From Gemmatimonadales bacterium UBA7835 (lineage in GTDB: Bacteria > Gemmatimonadota > Gemmatimonadetes > Longimicrobiales > Gaopeijiaceae), in the NCBI GenBank assembly GCA_002500925.1, contig DLTN01000104.1:1-24555 (forward strand): a DNA stretch of 24,555 nt, read 5' to 3'. Shown here piece by piece: positions 14,637 through 21,378 of the stretch; positions within the stretch are counted from its first letter, which is position 1; each line of letters opens with the position of its first letter. Both the position numbers and the translations under genes were made by a program. Under the pieces are notes generated by a model, which saw only the letters and a program-made list of their open reading frames with translations, was not told the origin of the DNA and did no database searches.

Positions 14637-15814
14637 AACGCCAGCAACTCGACCGAGACGAGTTGTATCGGTATGCCCGTCATATAGCGCTTCCTGATAT
14701 AGGACTTGAGGGACAGCAGAGACTCAAAAGCGGTCGGGTGCTTTGCGTGGGAGCAGGTGGTCTTGGTTCACCACTCGCTCTGTATCTGGCCGCAGCGGGC
14801 GTTGGTACGATTGGCATGGTCGACGACGATGTGGTTGACGAGAGCAACCTCCAGCGGCAACTGCTTCACGGGACTCGTGATGTGGGGAGGAGCAAGCTGG
14901 ATTCAGCTATTGAACGGCTTTTTGATGTAAACCCGAACGTCAAGATTGAACCCCATTACACACGCCTTTCGTCGTCGAACGCACTCGAGATATTCGGCGG
15001 ATATGATGTAGTCGTTGATGGCACGGACAATTTTCCGACTCGTTACCTTGTAAATGATGCGTGTGTCCTTCTCGGCATCCCGAACGTGTACGGTTCTGTT
15101 TTCCGTTGGGAGGGACAGGTCTCGGTGTTCGCTAGCAAAAGCGGTCCTTGCTACCGCTGCCTTTTTCGGGAACCTCCGCCGCCAGGTCTGGTGCCCAATT
15201 GTGCTGAGGGCGGTGTTCTTGGAGCACTCCCAGGGATTATCGGCACCATGCAGGCGATGGAGGCGATCAAGCTAATCCTTGGAGCTGGAAAGAGTCTCGT
15301 GGGGCGACTCATGATTTTCGATGCTCTCGAAATGTCCTGGCGTGAGGTTGCCTTGAGAAGAAATCCCACGTGTCCGGTTTGTGGTGACGAGCCGACTCAG
15401 TTGAGCCTGATCGATTACGATGTCTTCTGCGGAGTGAAGTCAGAGCCAGGAGGAGAAGTTACTGGGGCTTCAGAAACCGATGTGGGAACGGTCGAAGAGA
15501 TAGTCCCGAGAGAAGCCTCGCGCCTGCTCGGAGAGGAAGTGCCTCCATTCCTTCTTGATGTTCGAGAACCATGGGAATGGGCCGTAAGCAACTTAGGGGA
15601 CCATGGCGCCCGCCTCATTTCGCTCGGGGAACTCACAGACCGGATGAGTGAAGTTCCTTCCGATCGATCTGTCATCGTGTACTGCCGATCGGGGCAGCGT
15701 TCGAGAACAGGAGCTCGTCTGCTACTCGAGGGAGGACGACGAAATGTTCTTAGTCTCCGCGGCGGGCTTAAGGCATGGTCTGACGAGGTCGACTCGTCTA
15801 TTCGGGTGGTGTGA
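14633..15814 (+). CDS. moeZ: MoeB/ThiF-type adenylyltransferase with C-terminal rhodanese domain (MoeZ/MoeBR-like)
   Basis: 393 aa, the usual size of the fused MoeZ/MOCS3 type. Residues 10-250 are a ThiF/E1-like domain: LYRYARHIALPDIGLEGQQR, the nucleotide-binding GAGGLGS (41-46), DDDVVDESNLQRQ, and DGTDNFPTR. Zinc ligands CYRC (173/176) and CPVC (247/250) are both present, and NCAEGGVLG holds the thioester-type Cys190. Residues about 290-393 are a rhodanese domain with the active loop CRSGQRS (C351). The family adenylates and then sulfurates the C-terminal Gly-Gly of MoaD/ThiS/CysO-like carriers for molybdopterin, thiamine, cysteine or tRNA thiolation. No carrier gene is visible here, so the pathway is open. 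The ATGA overlap with the DUF2723 gene implies an operon, a partnership I cannot explain. Confidence 0.93.
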   Translation: MKRQQLDRDELYRYARHIALPDIGLEGQQRLKSGRVLCVGAGGLGSPLALYLAAAGVGTIGMVDDDVVDESNLQRQLLHGTRDVGRSKLDSAIERLFDVNPNVKIEPHYTRLSSSNALEIFGGYDVVVDGTDNFPTRYLVNDACVLLGIPNVYGSVFRWEGQVSVFASKSGPCYRCLFREPPPPGLVPNCAEGGVLGALPGIIGTMQAMEAIKLILGAGKSLVGRLMIFDALEMSWREVALRRNPTCPVCGDEPTQLSLIDYDVFCGVKSEPGGEVTGASETDVGTVEEIVPREASRLLGEEVPPFLLDVREPWEWAVSNLGDHGARLISLGELTDRMSEVPSDRSVIVYCRSGQRSRTGARLLLEGGRRNVLSLRGGLKAWSDEVDSSIRVV

Positions 15815-15862
15815 CTGGGAGTTTCACCTTGGTGACCGGGGCTTATGACGGGACCCGAATCG

Positions 15863-15891
15863 TTCGCTGCCTGTATCCATTACAATATTAT
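15863..15891 (+). promoter_or_regulatory. Candidate promoter before the small beta-barrel gene
   Basis: TATTAT (15886-15891) lies in a local AT-rich patch (ACAATATTATACC). TTCGCT (15863-15868) is 17 bp upstream and is a poor -35. The site is 29 bp ahead of the ATG at 15920. Confidence 0.22.
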
Positions 15892-15919
15892 ACCTGCACC
15901 TCTTAGTTCACGGATCATC

Positions 15920-16435
15920 ATGAGACGTCTTCTGCTTGTTATCACGTTCCTCATTTCAGCGCCGTCCGTGGCCTGGGCCCAGCCGCGTGTAATGTTTGGT
16001 GGAGGGTTCACAAACCCTCAGGGGGACCTCAGAGAGTCTGCAGATCCGGGCTGGCACATTGATGCGGGGGTCCAGATCGGTATCCCGACACTGCCGGTGA
16101 GTCTCAGAGGAGACGGGCAGTTGCACAGGCTCGCCTCGAGCAATAACGATTACCGGGATACCGAGTTCCTCTCGGGAGCTGTGTCAGTGGTTTTCACTTT
16201 GCCGGGGGTAGGCCTAGAGCCGTACTTGTTGGCTGGGTTGGGCTCGTATCGATTTAATGGCGGCCTTGCCGTCACGGAAGGAATTCAGCGATCCGACACT
16301 GGATACCACGGGGGCTTCGGTGTGGTGACCGGCCAGCTAGGCTTAGGCTTCTTCGCGGAGGTTCGGTATGTGCGTATTGATCAGGATGGCGTCGCCATGT
16401 CAATGACGCCGCTGACTCTGGGGTTTCGGCTCTGA
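15920..16435 (+). CDS. Small outer-membrane beta-barrel protein
   Basis: 171 aa from ATG 15920. The open frame begins at 15845, but only this ATG places a clean signal peptide first (MRRLLLVITFLISAPSVAWA, cleaved before QPR). The mature part reads as alternating amphipathic strands: VMFGGGFTNPQGDLRE, WHIDAGVQIGIPTLPVSLRG, FLSGAVSVVFTLPG, LEPYLLAGLGSYRF, HGGFGVVTGQLGLGFFAEVR and a last strand TPLTLGFRL ending in Leu, typical of eight-stranded OMP beta-barrels. It has no assigned transport or binding function. It stands alone between the MoeZ-like gene and the convergent E1 gene. Confidence 0.8.
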   Translation: MRRLLLVITFLISAPSVAWAQPRVMFGGGFTNPQGDLRESADPGWHIDAGVQIGIPTLPVSLRGDGQLHRLASSNNDYRDTEFLSGAVSVVFTLPGVGLEPYLLAGLGSYRFNGGLAVTEGIQRSDTGYHGGFGVVTGQLGLGFFAEVRYVRIDQDGVAMSMTPLTLGFRL

Positions 16436-16463
16436 TCGTCTAGAGGCCGTTACGTTCGCCTTT

Positions 16464-16493
16464 CCAATCCTGTTATAGCCCAAGGCTGATTGG
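16464..16493. terminator. Nested inverted repeat between convergent genes
   Basis: CCAATC (16464-16469) pairs with GATTGG (16488-16493), and inside it AGCC (16477-16480) pairs with GGCT (16484-16487) around a 3-base loop. It lies in the 136-bp gap between the beta-barrel gene and the E1 gene. The asymmetric 7-base bulge and the lack of a T-run make it a weak terminator candidate. Confidence 0.28.
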
Positions 16494-16571
16494 CTCTCAC
16501 CAAGCGAGTCTTAACTAAGGAATTCGACAGAGGCTGCTCGCTCTTTGAGACCATCTGTGGCTCGTTCTCGG

Positions 16572-18707
16572 TCAGTACGCTGCCAAATCGACGATAGCGT
16601 CCACGACGTTAGAAGTCTGCGGTAGGATGACGCTCTCTACTTGGGGTGCGTACGCCACCCACGTATCCATCGATGCCACGCGCTTGATTGGTCCGTCTAG
16701 GTATTCAAATAGCTCGTCGGCTATCCGCGCTGAAATTTCCGAGCCGATTCCCCAGGACATGGAATCTTCGTGAGCGATGACGACCTTATTCGTCTTTTTG
16801 ACTGAGTCGGCGATCCTTTCCATGTCGATAGGTTGTACCGTGCGGAGGTCGATGATTTCTGCCTCAATGCCGTGCTGGTCTGAAGCGATTTTGGCCGCAT
16901 CCAAACTCCGCTTTACTAGCGCCCCGCATGTTACGACCGTTACGTCCGCTCCCTCGCGGACGATCTTGGCCTTTCCAAAAGGAATCATGTATTCAGGGCC
17001 CGGGTCGCGTCCCTTGTTGTAGACCTGCCTGTAGAGGTGCTTGTGTTCCAGGAATAGCACGGGGTCCTCGCATCGGATTGCGGTGCGCAGGAGGCCTGCC
17101 GCGTCTTCTGCAGTCGCAGGTAGGCACACGTGTAAGCCTGGACAGTGTGCGAAGATTGACTCACCTGTCTGGGAGTGATAGATGCCGCCACCCTTGAGGT
17201 ATCCGCCGTAGGTTACACGGATCACTACGGGAGCCGAGAAGAGACCGTTAGACCGGTAGCGCATGGTCGCGAGCTCGTCCCGGATCTGCATCATCGCGGG
17301 CCAGATATAGTCGAAGAATTGCACCTCCACGACTGGTCGCATTCCGCGAACCGCCATTCCTATAGCACGACCCACAATGTTCGCTTCAGCTAGGGGCGAG
17401 TTGTACACCCTATGCGAACCGAACTTAGCCTGAAGGCCGTGTGTGACTTTGAAAACACCGCCTTTCCCCTTCACCTCGTCGAGAATGTCCTCACGCGAAA
17501 CGTCGGCAACATCTTCACCAAAGACGACAATGCGTGGGTCGCGTTGCATCTCCTCTTTCATGCACGAATTCAACAGGTCGACTACGGTGAGGAGTTTATC
17601 GGACTCGTACAGTGGTGCGCCTTCCGTATCGAAGTCGTCCGATGCTGGATCTGTTTCTTCCGAGAAGAGGTGCGTCATCGCCGTCGATGGATCCGGCTGT
17701 GGTGACGCGAGCGCGATGTCCGCGGCCTCGGCTACGGTAGCCTCAATCTCCGCTTCCATCTCTTCGAGCTGGTTTTCCGTCGCAGCACCGATCGTGACCA
17801 GCAGATCACGGGTGCGACGAAGGGGGTCCTGTAATTCCTGATGCTCTCGTTCTTCAGGGGTCCTATACGCCCGCTCGTCGTCAGACATCGAGTGGGAGTA
17901 GGGACGTGTAGTATGAGCATGCAGCATTGCCGGACCATTTCGCTCTCGAGCGTGACGGATAGCAATTGCCGCCGCTTTGTAGGTGTCTACTACGTCTGTC
18001 CCATCACATTCGATGATGTGGAGGTTAGGAAACCCTGACACGAGCCGGGAAATACTACCGCCTGCGGTTTGAACTTCGACCGGTACGCTGATGGCATAAC
18101 CGTTGTCCTGAACAACGTATACGATAGGAAGCTTGAGGTTGCATGCCGTGTTCAGCGACTCCCAGAACTCGCCCTCCGAAGTTGCACCGTCACCCGAGCA
18201 AACAATGACGACCTCGTCTTCAGAGAATTGTTCAATGCGCTCGCGCAGGCCTTCTATCACTGGGAACTTGGTGACTGCCTCAGCAGAGCCTACCGCTTGC
18301 AGAAACTGTGTTCCAGTCGGAGAGGATGAAGTCGGCACGTTGAATCGCACATCCCCATAATGTGCCGGCATCTGTCGGCCACCTGAGGCAGGGTCCCCTT
18401 CGGCGCCGACCGCTTGAAGAAGGTGATCCAGCGGTGTCTGGCCTAGCCCGAGCATCAATGCCCGATCGCGGTAGTAGGGATAGAACCAGTCCTTGGTGCC
18501 GTCACAGTTCTCGGCTATGGCGACTCCAACGGCTTCGTGCCCGGCACTTGAGATCTGGAAGAAGATCTTGTTTTGACGCTTTAGACTAATTTCTCGATCA
18601 TCAATCCGACGGCTCGTGACCATCGTTCGATAGAAATCAAGAAGCTGCTCGGGTGTGAGGCCGGCCAGCTCAGTGGCCGCAAGAGTCTCTTCTTCCTGTG
18701 TCGCCAT
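16572..18707 (-). CDS. Branched-chain 2-oxo-acid dehydrogenase E1, alpha-beta fusion
   Basis: 711 aa. Residues about 15-345 are E1-alpha: FYRTMVTSRRIDDREISLKR, QISSAGHEAVGVA, and the thiamine-diphosphate motif GDGATSEGEFWESLN (172-) ending at N202 in VVQDNGYAIS. Residues about 268-283 form the conserved loop RPYSHSMSDDERAYRT. After an acidic linker (about 346-366), residues about 368-711 are E1-beta: VVFGEDV, GVFKVTHGLQAKFG, NSPLAEANIVGRAIGMA, GGGIYHSQTGESIFAHCPGL and PFGKAKIVREG. The fused form is usual in Bacteroidota and Gemmatimonadota. It decarboxylates branched-chain 2-oxo acids and transfers the acyl group to lipoyl-E2; no E2 or E3 is in the window. The start ATG has no Shine-Dalgarno, and a stop codon in an upstream frame touches it, pointing to translation coupled to the small upstream frame. 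Confidence 0.94.
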   Translation of the reverse strand: MATQEEETLAATELAGLTPEQLLDFYRTMVTSRRIDDREISLKRQNKIFFQISSAGHEAVGVAIAENCDGTKDWFYPYYRDRALMLGLGQTPLDHLLQAVGAEGDPASGGRQMPAHYGDVRFNVPTSSSPTGTQFLQAVGSAEAVTKFPVIEGLRERIEQFSEDEVVIVCSGDGATSEGEFWESLNTACNLKLPIVYVVQDNGYAISVPVEVQTAGGSISRLVSGFPNLHIIECDGTDVVDTYKAAAIAIRHARERNGPAMLHAHTTRPYSHSMSDDERAYRTPEEREHQELQDPLRRTRDLLVTIGAATENQLEEMEAEIEATVAEAADIALASPQPDPSTAMTHLFSEETDPASDDFDTEGAPLYESDKLLTVVDLLNSCMKEEMQRDPRIVVFGEDVADVSREDILDEVKGKGGVFKVTHGLQAKFGSHRVYNSPLAEANIVGRAIGMAVRGMRPVVEVQFFDYIWPAMMQIRDELATMRYRSNGLFSAPVVIRVTYGGYLKGGGIYHSQTGESIFAHCPGLHVCLPATAEDAAGLLRTAIRCEDPVLFLEHKHLYRQVYNKGRDPGPEYMIPFGKAKIVREGADVTVVTCGALVKRSLDAAKIASDQHGIEAEIIDLRTVQPIDMERIADSVKKTNKVVIAHEDSMSWGIGSEISARIADELFEYLDGPIKRVASMDTWVAYAPQVESVILPQTSNVVDAIVDLAAY

Positions 18708-18864
18708 CTATAACTGTGGTAGAAAATCGAGCGGATAGACCTCTAAGATACCGAATCCGATCTCTCCACGAAGAGGTATGGGAAGTGTCCATGTTGGGTT
18801 GTTCCCATCACCAGTAGTCAAGTCACCTTCTTTTGATGTCAGGAAACCAAAATTCAGGAGGCAT
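18708..18864 (-). pseudogene. Small gene (about 51 aa) between yyaL and E1, broken by one base
   Basis: An ATG (18864-18862) begins one base after the yyaL stop (TGA-A-ATG) and reads MPPEFWFPDIK before reaching TGA. A second frame, displaced by one base, reads EGDLTTGDGNNPTWTLPIPL then RGEIGFGILEVYPLDFLPQL and stops with TAG (18710-18708) directly against the E1 ATG. The two frames join if one A is removed from AAAA at 18831-18834, giving a 51-aa frame that fills the gap exactly (157 bases, one more than 52 codons). If only the second frame is real, it could start at TTG 18821, with AAGAAGG four bases upstream, giving 37 aa. I do not recognise the protein. The packing against both neighbours argues that it is, or recently was, a gene in the yyaL-E1 operon. 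The sequence alone cannot separate a sequencing error from a pseudogene or +1 frameshifting. Confidence 0.45.
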
Positions 18865-18865
18865 T

Positions 18866-20944
18866 TCAGATTCGAGTTCGAGCCAGACGATCGCGCAGCG
18901 CAGCGGGATCATTTTGCGCTAGGTCGCAGACGTAGTGCTCACAGACGTATGCCGTCGGCTGACCATTCACCGGACCACGTCCCTGGAATAGTGGTGTGTC
19001 TTCCTGCGGGCTACTTCCAGTCTTCTTTTGATCGAGTTCGCCTTCATCGGATATTATTCCGGCTATCACGCCACCAGGAAGGAACTCCTCGTGGACGGCA
19101 GTGAGGAGGGGTATGGGGTCCGAGTCGGCTGGGACGAAGAGGGCCACCTCTACCGGATTAGCTTCGAGTCGGTCGACCACCGAAAGCATGCGTCCGAATG
19201 CCGTCCCAAACTCTTGCATGGACTCGACTTCATGGTCGACAATGCTTCGGGCTGCTTGGCGGTAGCGGATATCGTTTTTTAGTGTCCCTGCCCGGGCGAA
19301 AAGTTCAGCTGCTAGTGAGGGCCCGGAAGGGGTAGCTCCATCGGTGGCGTCACGAGGACGTAGCACCAGGTCCTCCATGTCGTGCGCGCTATCGAAAACA
19401 GTACCGGATTCCTCGTCAAAGAAGAGCTCCAGAACCTCGTCTGCCAGAGAATAGGCTCGGTCTAGCCATTTTGAGTCTAGGGTAGCCGCATGAAGACTGA
19501 GTAGTGCGTTTCCTAGTCCGGCTAGATCATCTAGGTAGGCTAACCCTGAGGCCTTCCCCTTTATTGAGCTGTGTAAAAGTCTCTCTTCCTCGCGCATTTC
19601 ACTCCATATGAACTCGGCCGCTTGCATAGCCCGCTCTACGTAATCACTCCTCCCAAGGGCGGCACCGGCATCAGCAAATGCTCTTATCGCGAAGGCGTTC
19701 CAGGAAACAATGATTTTCTCGTCACGAAACGGCTCCACTCGCTCGTTACGAAGTTCTAGTAGGACCGCACGTCCTCGGGCCAAAATTACTTCTAACTCCG
19801 ATACGGGTATCCCTTCGGCCTTTGCAACGAGCTCGATCGGATCTGGAAGGTGGAGGATACTTTCACCTTCGAAGTTTCCCTCATGCGTTATGTCATAAAT
19901 GCGGCAAAACAGCTCAGCTTCGCCACCGAGTGCGTCGCTCACTTCGTCCGGTGACCACACGTAGAAGCGTCCCTCGACCCCTTCTGAGTCAGCATCTCGA
20001 GCGGAGTAGAATCCACCACCGATGTCGGTGAAGTCTTCGATGAGATCATCGAGCACCTCAGTCACAATGTCGGCTAGGTCGTCTGAGCCCGTCAGCTTCC
20101 ATGCGTTTAGGTAGACTCGTGCTAGTAGAGCGTTGTCGTAGAGCATCTTCTCGAAGTGTGGAACTAGCCACCGGGCGTCGACCGAATAACGATGAAAGCC
20201 GCCGGCTAGATGATCCCGCATACCTCCTGCTGCCATGTGCTTTAGTGTGTTAACCGCCATTATCAGAGATGCCCGGTCACCTGTTCTCGCATAATGCCGT
20301 AGCAGAAGTTCGAGCGTTACCGGCTGCGGAAATTTGGGTGCTGCTCCGAAGCCTCCGTATTCGGGATCGTAGCGCCGGCTGAGAGTTGAGACTGCTGAGT
20401 CCACAAGTTGTAGTGAGGCGGTTAGTCCGCTTTTATTAGGTGTGCTCGCTTTCTCCAGTGCTGCCAAGAGTCGAGTGCCTCCGGCTTGAACTTCGTCTCG
20501 ACGATTTTGCCAGGCTTCATGAATTGCGTTGAGCAGGTCGGGGAATGATGGAATACCGGGTCTGGCCTCTGGTGGATAGTAGGTCCCCCCGAAAAAGGGG
20601 ATACCGTCGGGCGTTAGAAAAACCGTCATTGGCCAGCCTCCGCGACCAGACATCGCCTGTACCGCTTTCATGTAGATCTGGTCTATATCAGGCCGTTCTT
20701 CGCGGTCCACTTTAATGTTCACGAAAAGGTCGTTCATCAGACGTGCGATCGATGGGTTCTCGAACGACTCGCGTTCCATTACGTGGCACCAATGGCACGA
20801 TGAATACCCCACGGATAATAGGATCGGACGGTCTTCGTTCTTTGCGCGCTCTAATGCTTCTTGTCCCCATGGATACCAATCCACAGGATTACCCGCATGC
20901 TGAAGAAGATACGGGCTGGTTTCGGCTGCGAGTCTGTTGGGCAT
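18866..20944 (-). CDS. yyaL: YyaL/SPATA20-family thioredoxin-like domain protein (DUF255)
   Basis: 692 aa, the usual family length. The N-terminal signature is complete: NRLAAETSPYLLQHAGNPVD, then WYPWGQEALERAK, SVGYSSCHWCHVMERESF with the CxxC-type C50-C53, VKVDREERPDID in the form NIKVDREERPDID, and GRGGWPMTVFLTPDG with FGGTYYPP. A long alpha/alpha-barrel region resembling N-acylglucosamine 2-epimerases or glycosidases follows (SRRYDPEYGGFGAAPKFPQP, HLAGGFHRYSVDARW, VPHFEKMLYDNALLA, DADSEGVEGRFYVW, IIVSWNAFAIRAFA). No enzymatic activity is firmly established for the family. Cytoplasmic. A possible broken small gene begins one base after its stop, so the E1 gene is probably in the same transcript. 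Confidence 0.93.
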   Translation of the reverse strand: MPNRLAAETSPYLLQHAGNPVDWYPWGQEALERAKNEDRPILLSVGYSSCHWCHVMERESFENPSIARLMNDLFVNIKVDREERPDIDQIYMKAVQAMSGRGGWPMTVFLTPDGIPFFGGTYYPPEARPGIPSFPDLLNAIHEAWQNRRDEVQAGGTRLLAALEKASTPNKSGLTASLQLVDSAVSTLSRRYDPEYGGFGAAPKFPQPVTLELLLRHYARTGDRASLIMAVNTLKHMAAGGMRDHLAGGFHRYSVDARWLVPHFEKMLYDNALLARVYLNAWKLTGSDDLADIVTEVLDDLIEDFTDIGGGFYSARDADSEGVEGRFYVWSPDEVSDALGGEAELFCRIYDITHEGNFEGESILHLPDPIELVAKAEGIPVSELEVILARGRAVLLELRNERVEPFRDEKIIVSWNAFAIRAFADAGAALGRSDYVERAMQAAEFIWSEMREEERLLHSSIKGKASGLAYLDDLAGLGNALLSLHAATLDSKWLDRAYSLADEVLELFFDEESGTVFDSAHDMEDLVLRPRDATDGATPSGPSLAAELFARAGTLKNDIRYRQAARSIVDHEVESMQEFGTAFGRMLSVVDRLEANPVEVALFVPADSDPIPLLTAVHEEFLPGGVIAGIISDEGELDQKKTGSSPQEDTPLFQGRGPVNGQPTAYVCEHYVCDLAQNDPAALRDRLARTRI

Positions 20945-21003
20945 GATCGGTCAGAGAAGTCGAAGACTCGATGGACAGAAGAAAGTCGTGGGTTATGCTG
21001 GGG

Positions 21004-21052
21004 TCTAGGAGTATCTTTTATCTAATACAACTAAGTGAACGATACTCCTGGA
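21004..21052. promoter_or_regulatory. Long dyad in the yyaL / coaE-operon divergent gap
   Basis: AGGAGTATC (21007-21015) and GATACTCCT (21041-21049) are a perfect 9-bp inverted repeat, and flanking bases extend it to 12 positions (21004-21015 with 21041-21052) if one G-U pair is allowed. The 25-base loop is AT-rich (TTTTATCTAATACAAC...) and could contain a -10 element. Arm centres are 34 bp apart, about three helical turns, so it may be a paired operator. It could also be an RNA hairpin in the leader of the plus-strand operon. No T-run follows. Confidence 0.45.
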
Positions 21053-21077
21053 AAAGACGTTCGATCCGAAGGAGCTG

Positions 21078-21335
21078 ATGCTGTACTCGAGAATCGCCTT
21101 TATGGTGATCCGACGTCCAAGGATGATTCCCTACCTAATCCGGGCATCTTGGGCTTTCCGATCACGACACTGGTACCGGCACCCTCCTTTTCTGCCGCTG
21201 CCACCCACGTCCTATATGCGCTGGAGGCTCGACACGGCGTACGGAGACCCTGACGCAACTCCGCCTATCGATGAGATGGAAAGCTACCTGGTCTGGACCG
21301 CTCGAATGCGGCGCCTCATGAAGAGGGACATGTGA
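21078..21335 (+). CDS. Small conserved-looking protein of unknown function ahead of coaE
   Basis: 85 aa from ATG 21078, with AAGGAG at 21069-21074 (spacing only 3). A second ATG at 21102 is an alternative start. The sequence is rich in basic and aromatic residues: YLIRASWAFRSRHWYRHPPF, then LPLPPTSYMRWRLDTAYGDP, and an acidic-then-basic end DEMESYLVWTARMRRLMKRD. The density of Trp/Tyr/Arg and the ordered YMRWRLDTAYGD motif look like a real small protein, probably a helix-rich cytoplasmic one. I do not recognise a named family. It precedes coaE by 43 bp on the same strand. Overlapping open frames (for example 21035-21253) lack these features and are rejected. Confidence 0.62.
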   Translation: MLYSRIAFMVIRRPRMIPYLIRASWAFRSRHWYRHPPFLPLPPTSYMRWRLDTAYGDPDATPPIDEMESYLVWTARMRRLMKRDM

Positions 21336-21378
21336 TTCCGCTTCTGGTATCCGCAGTTGGTAGCCACTCGGGTGTCCG

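Noticed and set aside
17443..17841. 132-codon open frame antisense to the E1 fusion
   Set aside because: Low-complexity Ser-rich translation produced by the codon pattern of E1 on the other strand.
21035..21253. 72-codon frame starting in the loop of the 21004-21052 dyad
   Set aside because: It overlaps the more protein-like 85-aa frame, which has a proper ribosome-binding site.
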